A stretch of DNA of 14,846 nucleotides from Chloroflexota bacterium (GTDB lineage: Bacteria; Chloroflexota; Limnocylindria; Limnocylindrales; CSP1-4). Under the pieces are notes generated by a model. It did not search any database. It saw nothing but the letters and a program-made list of their open reading frames with translations, and was not told the DNA's origin. Shown here in pieces: positions 6,119 to 14,679 of the stretch. Within the stretch, counting starts at the first letter, position 1. Every line of letters starts with the position of its first letter. The position numbers were made by a program, and so were the translations under genes. The stretch covers positions 11,283 through 26,128 of the forward strand of contig PMJT01000221.1 of NCBI GenBank assembly GCA_003158495.1, given 5' to 3'.

Positions 6119-7516
6119 ATGAGCTTCGATCCGGGTCAGGGCTCGATCACCTGCGCCAACTGCGGCTCCCGGGCCGCCGCCGGCGCAATCTTCTGTCCGT
6201 CGTGCGGCCAAAGCCTGGCCGTTCAGGCACCGGTTGCGCCTCCACCCGTCGTGGCCGAAGCGGCCTACGTACCGGTACCCGGGCCGCCGGTGGCCTCGCA
6301 GCCACCGCCGGCCCCCGATTTCGGCCAGCATCCGGCCTACGGCCAGCCTCCGGCGTATGGTCAGTCCCAGGCTTACGGCCAGCCCCAGGCGTACGGCCAG
6401 CCGGCCTACGGTCAGCCACCGGCGTATGGCCAGCCGGCGTATGGTCAGCCACCGGCGTATGGTCAGCCGCCGGCTTATGGCCAGCCGCCGGCTTATGGTC
6501 AGCCGCCGGCCACCCAGGCCTACGGCCAGGTCCCGGCTTCCGCCTACAGCTATCCCGCCGCGACGCCTGCCCGTGGCAATTCGAAGCCCATGCTCCTCGT
6601 CCTGGGCGCGATCGGGCTCGTGGTCGTGATCGCCGCCGCCGCCGTGATCATGACGTCGGGCGGTACGCATACCTCGCCTGTGGCCGGTCTTTCGGCCTCG
6701 AGTGCAACCGGCTCGTCCGCTCCCAAGGCGACCCCAACCGTTGTCCCGACTCCCACCCCGACCCCGACGATGGGCGTGATCATGGCTTCGCATGATCCTC
6801 TGACGATCGGCGGCTTCACGTTCCAGATCGCCCAGGTAACGCTGTCGCCGACAGGCATCGGCGGCTTCGTCCCGTCCGGGTTGACCTCCAGTCAGACCGC
6901 GCTGGCGGTGGAAGCCACGCTCGTTTCCGGAGGCACACTCACGGACCTGAGCAAGCTCGCGGTCTGGGTGACCGACGAGACGGGCTCGCGATACGAGACC
7001 ATGGCCTCGCTCACTGTCGCCGCCGACAACAACGCCATATGGATGTTCGCGGTGCCCAAGAACTCGGCCATCTTCCTGTGGTGGTTCCCGAGCGGAGAGG
7101 TCGTTGGTCTGGCTTCACTCATCGCGCAAGGACCGGCGATCACACCAACTCCGACGGAGTCGGGCACGCCGTGGGACGTCTTCTCAACGTATGCATCGGC
7201 CCAGACGGACAAGCAGATCGCGGACAACCAGGCCTGGAACAAGGCGAGCAACCCGTCGACGACCTTCACCGCTGCGACCAAGATGAAGGCCGACGCCCAA
7301 GCGGATCTTGCGTGGCTCAAGGCCCATCCGCCTCTCGCCTGCTACACGACTTTCTACAACGACATGGTTGCCTACGACAACCAGAACATCAAAGGCATGA
7401 ACGACTGGTTTGCGGGCCGGTATTCCGCTTTCAACAACGTGGACCAGCCGGCCTTGAAGACAATCTGGCTTCGCATGGATAGCGAGTACTCGGACGCCGA
7501 TACGGCTTGCAGTTGA
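6119..7516 (+). CDS. zinc-ribbon, AYGQP-repeat, single-pass membrane protein with extracytoplasmic domain
   Basis: This 465-residue protein has a modular layout. Residues 12-29 form a four-cysteine zinc ribbon (C12, C15, C26, C29; CANC and CPSC knuckles). Residues 73-137 carry eleven AYGQ units, mostly AYGQPP, giving a flexible Tyr/Gln/Pro-rich stretch. One membrane helix follows (about 157-178, PMLLVLGAIGLVVVIAAAAV), then a Thr/Pro linker (205-217) and an exported beta-rich domain (about 226-338) that resembles the DUF4352 or immunoglobulin-like domains common in zinc-ribbon membrane proteins. The last 115 residues are helical (DVFSTYASAQTDKQIADNQA). The ribbon is predicted inside the cell and the folded domain outside. 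I chose ATG 6119 because GAGGGAG lies 6 nt upstream; a longer form from 6059 would add 20 unlikely residues. The function is unknown; it may be a sensor or envelope-stress protein. Confidence 0.88.
   Translation: MSFDPGQGSITCANCGSRAAAGAIFCPSCGQSLAVQAPVAPPPVVAEAAYVPVPGPPVASQPPPAPDFGQHPAYGQPPAYGQSQAYGQPQAYGQPAYGQPPAYGQPAYGQPPAYGQPPAYGQPPAYGQPPATQAYGQVPASAYSYPAATPARGNSKPMLLVLGAIGLVVVIAAAAVIMTSGGTHTSPVAGLSASSATGSSAPKATPTVVPTPTPTPTMGVIMASHDPLTIGGFTFQIAQVTLSPTGIGGFVPSGLTSSQTALAVEATLVSGGTLTDLSKLAVWVTDETGSRYETMASLTVAADNNAIWMFAVPKNSAIFLWWFPSGEVVGLASLIAQGPAITPTPTESGTPWDVFSTYASAQTDKQIADNQAWNKASNPSTTFTAATKMKADAQADLAWLKAHPPLACYTTFYNDMVAYDNQNIKGMNDWFAGRYSAFNNVDQPALKTIWLRMDSEYSDADTACS
6335..6529 (+). repeat. 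in-gene tandem repeat encoding AYGQP units
   Basis: Eleven copies of a 15- to 18-bp unit encode AYGQ followed by one or two residues, mostly P or PP. The most regular stretch runs from about 6437 to 6500, where GCGTATGGTCAGCC-like units follow one another with synonymous changes (TAT/TAC, GGC/GGT). Such arrays expand and contract by slippage, so the copy number probably varies between strains. Confidence 0.85.
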
Positions 7517-7530
7517 GCGGCCTCATTCGC

Positions 7531-7576
7531 TGACGGTAGCGGGCCGGGCGCCGACCCGACCGGCATCCGCCCGTCA
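7531..7576. terminator. bidirectional terminator-like hairpin between convergent genes
   Basis: TGACGG (7531-7536) pairs with CCGTCA (7571-7576), and inside it GCCGG (7543-7547) pairs with CCGGC (7560-7564). The structure fills the 57-bp gap between two convergent genes and overlaps the stop codon of the GH3 gene. No U-run is present on either side. Confidence 0.45.
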
Positions 7577-8806
7577 ACTGCAGCGGAGCAGGCCGTAGGA
7601 CTCTTTGGCGCCGAGGACACGGAGTACGGCCGCGTCCACCTGCGCCGCGAAGGCCTTGTCCGAGCTCGCCCGCTCGACGACGGCCGCGGCCATCTGGCCG
7701 GCCGGTGCCGTGCCGCCGACGATGATGAAGTCGCCGCCCGCGGCGATGAAAGCCGTGGCCCGGTCGGCGGGCGCCATGGACTTTACGGCCAAGGCCGCGC
7801 CCAGGTCGTCGGACATGACCACGCCCTCAAAGCCGAGCCGACCGCGGAGCAGATCGCCGATGATCGCCGGCGAAAACACGGCCTGATGGGCCTGGTCGAT
7901 TGACGTGTACGTCGCCAGCGACACCATGACGAAGGGCGCTCCGGCGCGTATCCCGGCGCCGAATGAGTCGAGGTAGGGATCGGTCGCGGTGGTCACGGCG
8001 TCGACGACGCCAGTCGCCGTGTCCGTGTTCGCGGAGACGCGGCCAAGCCCAGGGAAGTGCTTGAGAGTGGTCGCGATACCGGCTCGAGCCATGCCGCGCA
8101 CGATGGCCGCGCCGTGGTCGCCGGCCGTGGCGGGATCGTGACCGTACTCGCGGCGGAGCGCTCCGATCGGTGCGTTCGACGCGTCGGCGCCCGGCGGAAC
8201 CACGTCCATGACCGGCGCGAAATCGAGGTTGATGCCGGCCGCGGCCAGTTCCCGGCCCCAGCCCGCTGCGTCGGCTTCGAGGGTCATGACCGGCAACGCA
8301 CCCTGGTCGAGGGCGGCCGGAATGGTCGAGAAGCCGGGCCCGGTGATGCGCTGGATTCGGCCGCCTTCCTGGTCGGCGCCAATGAAGAATCCGACGCCGC
8401 GGGTGTTCGCGTCGGTGGCGAGCGCCTGGATTTCGGTCGTCAGCGGTCGAACGCCGGCCAGGCCGCCGGTCCGCCAGTTGTAGAGCCAGGCCGACCCGAG
8501 GTGATAGGTCTGGATCGCGGCTTTCTCGGCAGTCGAGAGATGGTCGCCGGCGACGCCGAGCAGGAAGAGTTGCCCCACGCGTTGTTCTTCGGTCATCCCG
8601 GTGAGCTCTTGCGACGCGCAAACTGCCGGGGCCGTCGGCGCGGCCGAATGGCTCGGAGCGGTGGACACCGTCGCGGCTGCGGATTCAGAGGCCGCGGCCG
8701 AGGCTGTCGGTCCTGCAGACGCGCCCGAGCAGGCGACGGCCAAGGCCGCGGCGAGCACCACGAACGGCAGAAGCCGGGTCGCTCGACCCAATCCCGTTGA
8801 AGGCAT
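7574..8806 (-). CDS. GH3-family beta-N-acetylhexosaminidase-like lipoprotein (LpqI/NagZ-like)
   Basis: This 410-residue protein has a lipoprotein-type signal (MPSTGLGRATRLLPFVVL...AVAC, Cys at 26), an Ala/Ser/Thr linker to about residue 62, and a single GH3 N-terminal TIM barrel. Family motifs are GADQEGGRIQR (143-153), NLDFAPVMDV (193-202), TTLKHFPGLGR (246-256) and GVVMSDDLGAA (328-338). The SDD motif carries the expected nucleophilic Asp. By family it should remove N-acetylglucosamine from muropeptides or cell-wall fragments outside the membrane. The loop that in E. coli NagZ carries the acid/base Asp-His pair (DSH) reads NTD here (260-262), so that His is absent by eye. It has no second GH3 domain, like NagZ and LpqI. 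The start is ATG 8806; two GTG codons directly upstream (to 8812) are equally possible. No Shine-Dalgarno site is visible. Confidence 0.92.
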   Translation of the reverse strand: MPSTGLGRATRLLPFVVLAAALAVACSGASAGPTASAAASESAAATVSTAPSHSAAPTAPAVCASQELTGMTEEQRVGQLFLLGVAGDHLSTAEKAAIQTYHLGSAWLYNWRTGGLAGVRPLTTEIQALATDANTRGVGFFIGADQEGGRIQRITGPGFSTIPAALDQGALPVMTLEADAAGWGRELAAAGINLDFAPVMDVVPPGADASNAPIGALRREYGHDPATAGDHGAAIVRGMARAGIATTLKHFPGLGRVSANTDTATGVVDAVTTATDPYLDSFGAGIRAGAPFVMVSLATYTSIDQAHQAVFSPAIIGDLLRGRLGFEGVVMSDDLGAALAVKSMAPADRATAFIAAGGDFIIVGGTAPAGQMAAAVVERASSDKAFAAQVDAAVLRVLGAKESYGLLRCS

Positions 8807-8856
8807 CACCACGACAGAGTAGGCGATCCGGGCACCCGTGCCGCCCGCGCCGGGTC

Positions 8857-8902
8857 GAAAAGACGCGAAGGCGGCCGAGCCGGTGGCCCGCCGCCCTCGC
8901 GT
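8857..8902 (-). terminator. intrinsic terminator of the exported helical-domain gene
   Basis: ACGCGA-A-GGCGGC (8863-8875) pairs with GCCGCC-C-TCGCGT (8890-8902), a 13-bp stem whose one imperfect position is a G-U wobble in the minus-strand RNA. On the minus strand the stem is followed by TCTTTTC (8856-8862), a proper U-run. It begins 14 bp past the stop codon at 8917. This is the best intrinsic terminator in the window and separates the gene from the GH3 gene downstream. Confidence 0.82.
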
Positions 8903-8916
8903 GATTGGGGTTGGGG

Positions 8917-9495
8917 TCAGTGTGTGGCGCCGCCGGGGCAGCCCGGTCCGCCCGGTGCACCGGCGAAGGTGCCGTTGACCTGGTCGGTTGCGCGCTGGGT
9001 GACCGCCGCCTTCTGGGCGTCGGCCTGCGCCTGGGTGATCGTGCCGGCCTTCACCTCGGCGGCGAGCTCGTTGAGCCCGTCGGTGACGAGGGCGTCGATG
9101 ACCTTCTGTGGATCGACGTTGTGGGCCTTGGCGATTGCGGCGACGGTCTGGCCTTTCGCCAGGGCGGCGTCGAGGTCGGCCACGGAGATGCCGATGGCGG
9201 TGGCCACGACCGAGTCGTCGCTGACCGCTTCATTGCGGCCGAACGGAGTGTGGTTGACGGGCGCGGCGGAGGAGCCGGGTGCGCCGGACGCGGCGGCACT
9301 CGGGGCGGTCGTTGCCGCCGGCTGGACGTTGTCGGTGGTCGTGGTGGTGGGCGTGGCCGTTGCGATGGCCGCGGCCGTGCCTACCGGCGTCGGCGATGCC
9401 GCGAACGCCGAACCGGCGCCGAGGAGAAGCAGCATCGCCGCCCCGCCGGTGAGGATCGCTCCCGCGATCCCGAACTTGACCTTGAACTGTGGCAT
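8917..9495 (-). CDS. exported protein with low-complexity linker and small helical domain
   Basis: This 192-residue protein has an N-terminal hydrophobic signal (MPQFKVKFGIAGAILTGG, then AAMLLLLGAGSAFAAS, cleavage near 32), an Ala/Thr/Pro/Ser linker (34-80) and a helical domain (about 88-176). The domain pairs two motifs: ISVADLDAALAKGQTVAAIA (103-122) with AHNVDPQKVIDALV, and ELAAEVKAGTITQAQADA (143-160). I recognise this arrangement from unnamed secreted proteins of Gram-positive-type and other high-GC bacteria, but no biochemical role is established. The tail is Gly/Pro-rich (GAPGGPGCPGG). The ATG at 9495 is chosen because AGGAGAT (9502-9508) lies 6 nt upstream; an upstream Met at 9591 would add 32 hydrophilic residues before the signal. 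A strong terminator follows, so it is probably monocistronic or the last gene after the MFS gene. Confidence 0.85.
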   Translation of the reverse strand: MPQFKVKFGIAGAILTGGAAMLLLLGAGSAFAASPTPVGTAAAIATATPTTTTTDNVQPAATTAPSAAASGAPGSSAAPVNHTPFGRNEAVSDDSVVATAIGISVADLDAALAKGQTVAAIAKAHNVDPQKVIDALVTDGLNELAAEVKAGTITQAQADAQKAAVTQRATDQVNGTFAGAPGGPGCPGGATH

Positions 9496-9501
9496 GAATA
9501 G

Positions 9502-9508
9502 ATCTCCT
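9502..9508 (-). promoter_or_regulatory. Shine-Dalgarno site deciding the start at 9495
   Basis: AGGAGAT on the minus strand lies 6 nt before ATG 9495. It favours this start over the in-frame Met at 9591 and places the signal peptide at the very N-terminus. Confidence 0.7.
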
Positions 9509-9625
9509 GCTGGATTCCGCTTGGACGCACTTGCGGTCCGGGCAGGAGTTTCGGCCGGCTTGCCTTTCGACTTCGTTACGGGTGCGTGCAAGCGCGCAAG
9601 CGGGTCGGGCCGATCCGCGGCGGCG

Positions 9626-9645
9626 CGGCCGATGCCACGCGGCCG
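9626..9645 (-). terminator. weak hairpin after the MFS gene
   Basis: Two copies of the self-complementary CGGCCG (9626-9631 and 9640-9645) can pair across an 8-nt loop, about 20 bp past the MFS stop codon. There is no U-run. The rest of 9496-9665 shows no gene; it should contain the promoter of the 9495 gene, but I could not choose one. Confidence 0.25.
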
Positions 9646-9665
9646 GTCCGAGGCGGCGCCAAGAC

Positions 9666-11012
9666 TTAGAGCGGACTCGGCCTACTGTCGAGTAGCGACT
9701 GGGCGTCCGGCGCGTCCGGCAGCTCGGGCTCGGCCGGCGGGGCCTGCGGCGCCGATGGGCTGTGCCACGAGGGCGACACTTCGGTGCGGAACGTCGCGAT
9801 GGCTCGGCTGATCCCGGAACCAGCGTAGAGGGCGGTGTAGACGGCCCAGGCACCGGGCGCGGCGACAAGCGCAGCGGCGCAGACAAGGGCGCCGGCTCCC
9901 ACCGATCCGGACGTCATACCCACGAACCGGCTCTGACAGTGGACGCGCGACTGCGGCGGCGCCAGCCGGTAGAGCCGCTCGTTGGTCGCCAGGGCTCCGG
10001 CGTTGCCGCCTCCGTTGAACAGCGCCGCTCCAATCAGAAGGAAGATCGGCGCCGAAGGGTTCGCCGGCACGGCCGCGACGCACGAGATTGCCGCGACGGT
10101 CCGGACCAGGAAACTCGCCCGCAGGACCCGGCTCGAGGAGCCGCCGAGCAGGAACGAGCCCGCTGCCAGCGATCCGACCAGCGCCCCGGCCGCGGCCACT
10201 CCCGACAGCGCGACGGCGAACCCGGCCGACATGCCGAGGATGCTCAGCGAGTAGAGAGACAGCGACGGGATCAACCCCTGGCCAACGCCCGCGACCGCGC
10301 TGACGTTGGTGAACCGCCGGAAGGCCGGCGGCATCTCAGTGCCCCCGGCCGCCTCGCGCGCGACCAGCACTCGCCCCGGTCGAGGAAGCCGGGCGACGGC
10401 GAGCGGTGTCATCATCGATGTGATGCCGCCGAACAGCAGGAAGGCGACATAGGCCCCCAGCCCGAAGGCGTGCGTCCCGGCGTCGAGAACGAGTCCGGCC
10501 GGCAGCAGAAAGGCCGTCGACAGGGCCATGGTCAGGGCGCCCATTCTCGGCCCCACGAGCCGCCGTTCGGCGTCCGGCAGAACCACCGCGGTCCAGAGCG
10601 AGATGTTCGACCCGGAGAGGACGCCCGCGGTCTGGCCGATCGCCACCGTCAGCGAGATCAGCGCGATGCCGACCGGGTCGCTCAGGGCGCCCACCGCCAC
10701 TCCGCCGACGATCGCGGCCAAGACAAAGCCACGCGTCTCGGCGATGGCGAGGGCCATGGTCAGGCCGCGTAGGTTTCCCTTCAGCCGGCGCAGGATCTGC
10801 GGCGCGAGTGCTTGCAGGGCTGCCCCGCCGACGGGCGTTGCGCCGACGACGACCACCAGCGCAGGCGGCGCGCCGAGATGCAGCAGCAGCGGAACGAAAA
10901 GTGCATCCGAGGCATAAGACGCGGTGAAGGCCTGGCCCGCGGCTATGGCCTGGAAAGGCCGATAACGCGCCGCGGCAAAGGCGCGCCACCGTGTTGGGCG
11001 GGGCAAATGCAT
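9666..11012 (-). CDS. major facilitator superfamily (MFS) transporter
   Basis: This 448-residue protein is dominated by hydrophobic helices, about 11-12 in all, as in MFS carriers of 400-450 residues. The N-terminal half includes LFVPLLLHLGAPPALVVVVG followed by GGAALQALAPQILRRLKGN, the LGA...G...Q...P...RR pattern seen in the first two helices and connecting loop of a poorly characterised MFS subgroup. Later helices include FVLAAIVGGVAVGAL, TAFLLPAGLVLDAG and ALSGVAAAGALVGSLAAGSF. A hydrophilic Pro/Ser/Glu-rich tail of about 40 residues ends the protein. The substrate cannot be read; drug efflux or sugar transport are equally possible. It starts at ATG 11012 without a clear Shine-Dalgarno site, is divergent from the helicase, and runs in the same direction as the exported-protein gene 170 bp downstream. 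Confidence 0.85.
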   Translation of the reverse strand: MHLPRPTRWRAFAAARYRPFQAIAAGQAFTASYASDALFVPLLLHLGAPPALVVVVGATPVGGAALQALAPQILRRLKGNLRGLTMALAIAETRGFVLAAIVGGVAVGALSDPVGIALISLTVAIGQTAGVLSGSNISLWTAVVLPDAERRLVGPRMGALTMALSTAFLLPAGLVLDAGTHAFGLGAYVAFLLFGGITSMMTPLAVARLPRPGRVLVAREAAGGTEMPPAFRRFTNVSAVAGVGQGLIPSLSLYSLSILGMSAGFAVALSGVAAAGALVGSLAAGSFLLGGSSSRVLRASFLVRTVAAISCVAAVPANPSAPIFLLIGAALFNGGGNAGALATNERLYRLAPPQSRVHCQSRFVGMTSGSVGAGALVCAAALVAAPGAWAVYTALYAGSGISRAIATFRTEVSPSWHSPSAPQAPPAEPELPDAPDAQSLLDSRPSPL

Positions 11013-11357
11013 CGCTTACAAGACTACCTTGCCCTGCCGCAGAGCCGCGCCCCCGCGCTGCCCGCTCCCGCCGCGGCGCTGGAGGCCCCGACGCCGCGTA
11101 CCGCGACCCTTCCCCGCCAGGCCGTCGACCCTTCGCCGCCAGGCAGTCGCCCGCGCCGCACGCGCGCCGGACTCGCGCCCGAGCAGGCTCGACCGCCGGA
11201 CGGCCGAATCCGGTTCGTCGTGTATGCTTAGCTCCTTCGTGAACGAATGGGCGCTACGGTCGGCGTCCCGGTAACTCACCGCCCGATCTCGATCCACTCC
11301 CTGCCCTGACCGGCCCCGCTCAATCTTGCGGGTGGGCTCGTCAGGAGCTTTGCTCTC
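11013..11357. other. divergent intergenic region upstream of MFS and helicase genes
   Basis: No gene is supported in these 345 bp. The MFS-proximal part is extremely GC-rich and Pro/Arg/Ala-like in every frame. On the helicase side there is a TATGCT box (11223-11228) that could be a -10 element without a good -35, leaving a leader of about 120 nt. Within it CCCGC (11315-11319) pairs with GCGGG (11328-11332) just before the AGGAG ribosome binding site (11343-11347). A structured leader would fit cold-responsive control, as known for other bacterial DEAD-box helicases, but that is inference. Confidence 0.4.
11223..11228 (+). promoter_or_regulatory. candidate -10 element for the helicase gene
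   Basis: TATGCT matches TATAAT at 4 of 6 positions in a locally AT-richer patch. No convincing -35 box sits 16-18 bp upstream, so this is tentative. Confidence 0.22.
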
Positions 11358-13250
<1,893 letters not shown>

Positions 13251-13273
13251 CGCCTGGCGGTATCCCTTCATTC

Positions 13274-13293
13274 GTTGACCGAGATTGGTCGAC
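13274..13293 (+). terminator. secondary hairpin just after the helicase gene
   Basis: GTTGACC (13274-13280) pairs with GGTCGAC (13287-13293) across a 6-nt loop, with one G-U pair, 24 bp past the stop codon. No U-run follows. It may stabilise the 3' end of the message rather than terminate it. Confidence 0.35.
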
Positions 13294-13359
13294 CGAGGCT
13301 GAAGGTTTAGCCGGCCCAACAATGCCGTAGCTTCAATCGCCGTCGAGCTGCTCTCCATC

Positions 13360-13391
13360 ACGCCCCACTTGCCCGTGCCGGTGGGGCGTTT
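13360..13391 (+). terminator. likely intrinsic terminator of the helicase gene
   Basis: ACGCCCCAC (13360-13368) and GTGGGGCGT (13381-13389) form a perfect 9-bp stem with a 12-nt loop, followed by a short T-run (13389-13391). It lies about 110 bp downstream of the helicase stop codon and before the tandem repeat. Confidence 0.6.
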
Positions 13392-13437
13392 CGGTCTCAC
13401 GGGCGCGAGTTGTCCGGTGTCCTGGATGGCGTGCCTG

Positions 13438-13660
13438 GCCGGCGCGGGGTGGCCCCGTGGTGCCATCTCGCAAGTACCAGTTGCACCCCGCAAGGCGTGG
13501 CCGGGGCTGGGCCCCATCCCACGGCGAAAATGGCACCGCGACCTTCCATCTCGCAAGTACCAGTTGCACCCCGCAAGGCGTGGCCGGGGCTGGGCCCCAT
13601 CCCACGGCGAAAATGGCTCCGCGCGTTTCCACCGCGCAAGTACCAGTTGCACCCCGCAAA
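13438..13660. repeat. 83-bp tandem repeat, about 2.6 copies, with a 24-bp conserved core
   Basis: Copy 1 (13470-13552) and copy 2 (13553-13635) match at 77 of 83 positions by eye, the first 65 being identical. Copy 3 starts at 13636 and keeps only the first 24 bp (13636-13659). A decayed partial copy precedes copy 1 (about 13438-13469). The core GCAAGTACCAGTTGC is an imperfect palindrome, and the hexamer CGCAAG occurs twice in each full unit 20 bp apart (13469-13474 and 13489-13494). Each full unit also carries the hairpin GGGGC-TGG-GCCCC (13503-13515 in copy 1). The array is intergenic, after the helicase terminator and before the hydrolase promoter region. No protein-like frame runs through it. 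Confidence 0.9.
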
Positions 13661-13702
13661 ACCTGGCCAGCGCGTCGCCTCGATGCGGCGACCGGAACGC
13701 CG

Positions 13703-13733
13703 TTGACACCTGCCCCGATTCGGCGCTGGCTAG
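13703..13733 (+). promoter_or_regulatory. candidate promoter of the hydrolase gene (perfect -35 box)
   Basis: TTGACA (13703-13708) matches the -35 consensus exactly. The nearest -10-like sequence is GGCTAG (13728-13733), 19 bp further on and poor. The ATG follows 4 bp later with no Shine-Dalgarno site, so if real this would give a leaderless or nearly leaderless message. Confidence 0.3.
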
Positions 13734-13737
13734 CCGC

Positions 13738-14541
13738 ATGAATACCGTGCGTTCCAGGGATGGCACGACCATCGCCTTCGACCGGTCGGGCAGTGGACCG
13801 GCAGTCATCCTGATCGGTGGCGCGATGAGCGATCGAGGGACTTCAGCGTCCGTCGCCTCCCTGCTCGCGCCCCATTCCACCGTGTTCAGCTACGACCGCC
13901 GCGGTCGCGGCGACAGCGGCAACACGCTGCCATATGCCGTCGATCGCGAGATCGAGGACCTCGCCGCGCTAATCGCCGAGGCCGGCGGATCGGCGTTCGT
14001 CATGGGCGGGTCGTCCGGCGGCATCCTGGCCCTGGAGGCCGCGGCCCACGGACTTGCCATCACGAAGCTCGCGGTCTATGAGCCGCCGCTCATCATCGAG
14101 AAGGGCGGCCCTCTGCTTCCCGCCGGATTCGCCGACCACCTCGCGGAGCTCGCGGCGACCGGGCGCCGTGGCGATGCGGTCGAGGACTTCATGAGAACTG
14201 CCCTGGGCATGCCGGCCGAGGCCGTAGCCGGGATGCGGAACGCGTCCTTCTGGGCCGGCCTCGAAGCGATGGCTCACACGCTCGCCTACGACATGATCCT
14301 CAGCGCCCCGGTCGAGACCGGGAGCCGCGAGCCTCTGTCCCGATGGGCATCGATCGAGTCCCCGGCGCTCGTAATGGACGGCGGTGCCAGCCCGGCGTGG
14401 ATGCGGAACGGAATTCGGGCCCTCGCCGAGACACTCCCCAACGCGACGCATCGGACCCTCGAAGGCCAGACCCACCAGGCCGACCCGGCCATGCTCGCGG
14501 CCGCGCTCGAGGAGTTCTTCTCGGGAGTCAGGGTCGCCTGA
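13738..14541 (+). CDS. alpha/beta hydrolase
   Basis: This 267-residue soluble enzyme has the classic alpha/beta-hydrolase fold. The opening strand VRSRDGTTIAFDRSGSG leads into the oxyanion-hole region VILIGGAMSD (23-32), then FSYDRRGRGDSG (50-61), the nucleophile elbow GGSSGG with Ser93, the acid Asp214 in LVMDGGASP and the catalytic His246 in EGQTHQADP. The whole triad is present, so it should be active as an esterase, lactonase, haloperoxidase-like enzyme or similar; the substrate cannot be read. The cap region (about 120-200) is short and helical. I chose ATG 13738 because the conserved fold begins there; the frame is open upstream only through the tandem repeat. It has no Shine-Dalgarno site. 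The next gene, a LysE-type exporter, follows 138 bp later on the same strand. Confidence 0.92.
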   Translation: MNTVRSRDGTTIAFDRSGSGPAVILIGGAMSDRGTSASVASLLAPHSTVFSYDRRGRGDSGNTLPYAVDREIEDLAALIAEAGGSAFVMGGSSGGILALEAAAHGLAITKLAVYEPPLIIEKGGPLLPAGFADHLAELAATGRRGDAVEDFMRTALGMPAEAVAGMRNASFWAGLEAMAHTLAYDMILSAPVETGSREPLSRWASIESPALVMDGGASPAWMRNGIRALAETLPNATHRTLEGQTHQADPAMLAAALEEFFSGVRVA

Positions 14542-14542
14542 A

Positions 14543-14566
14543 GCGGGAGTTGGGCTACGCGCCCGC
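14543..14566 (+). terminator. weak hairpin after the hydrolase gene
   Basis: GCGGG (14543-14547) can pair with CCCGC (14562-14566), or GGGC (14552-14555) with GCCC (14561-14564), directly past the stop codon. The stems are short and there is no T-run. Confidence 0.22.
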
Positions 14567-14679
14567 GCAAGTCTCCGACTCTACCGTCGCGCGGACAGCC
14601 CCGAGCCGCTCTCTGTCTCCAGGTGGGCAACGCGATCCGGCTTCGTGGCAGACTGCGCGAAACCGTTCACGGAGGATCA

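Larger units (their letters stand above)
13251..13737. other. non-coding region between helicase and hydrolase, 487 bp
   Basis: This is the longest gene-free stretch in the window. In order it contains two hairpins (13274-13293 and 13360-13391), the 83-bp tandem repeat (13438-13660) and a TTGACA box (13703-13708) ahead of the hydrolase. Open frames crossing the repeat simply translate its period and are not believable proteins. Confidence 0.75.

Noticed and set aside
4737..6122. Long open frame (461 codons) on the plus strand
   Set aside because: It is antisense to the NHL propeller gene, rich in Arg/Asp/His/Gly as expected from the reverse frame of high-GC coding DNA, and shows no domain or ribosome binding site.
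6101..6793. Minus-strand frame with RRLAIRRWLT-like repeats
   Set aside because: The repeats mirror the AYGQP-encoding DNA on the plus strand, which has the ribosome binding site, zinc ribbon and membrane helix.
9762..10772. Plus-strand frame of 336 codons
   Set aside because: Antisense to the MFS gene, with Arg/Gln/Gly/Asp-rich composition and no recognisable motif.
13333..13659. Minus-strand frames across the tandem repeat giving repeated peptides with QLVLARW
   Set aside because: The peptide periodicity comes from the 83-bp DNA repeat, the same DNA is open in several frames, and no start signal or family match is visible.
13438..13660. CRISPR array
   Set aside because: The repeated unit is 83 bp with little unique spacer; the spacers between the 24-bp cores are themselves near-identical, and no cas gene is nearby.
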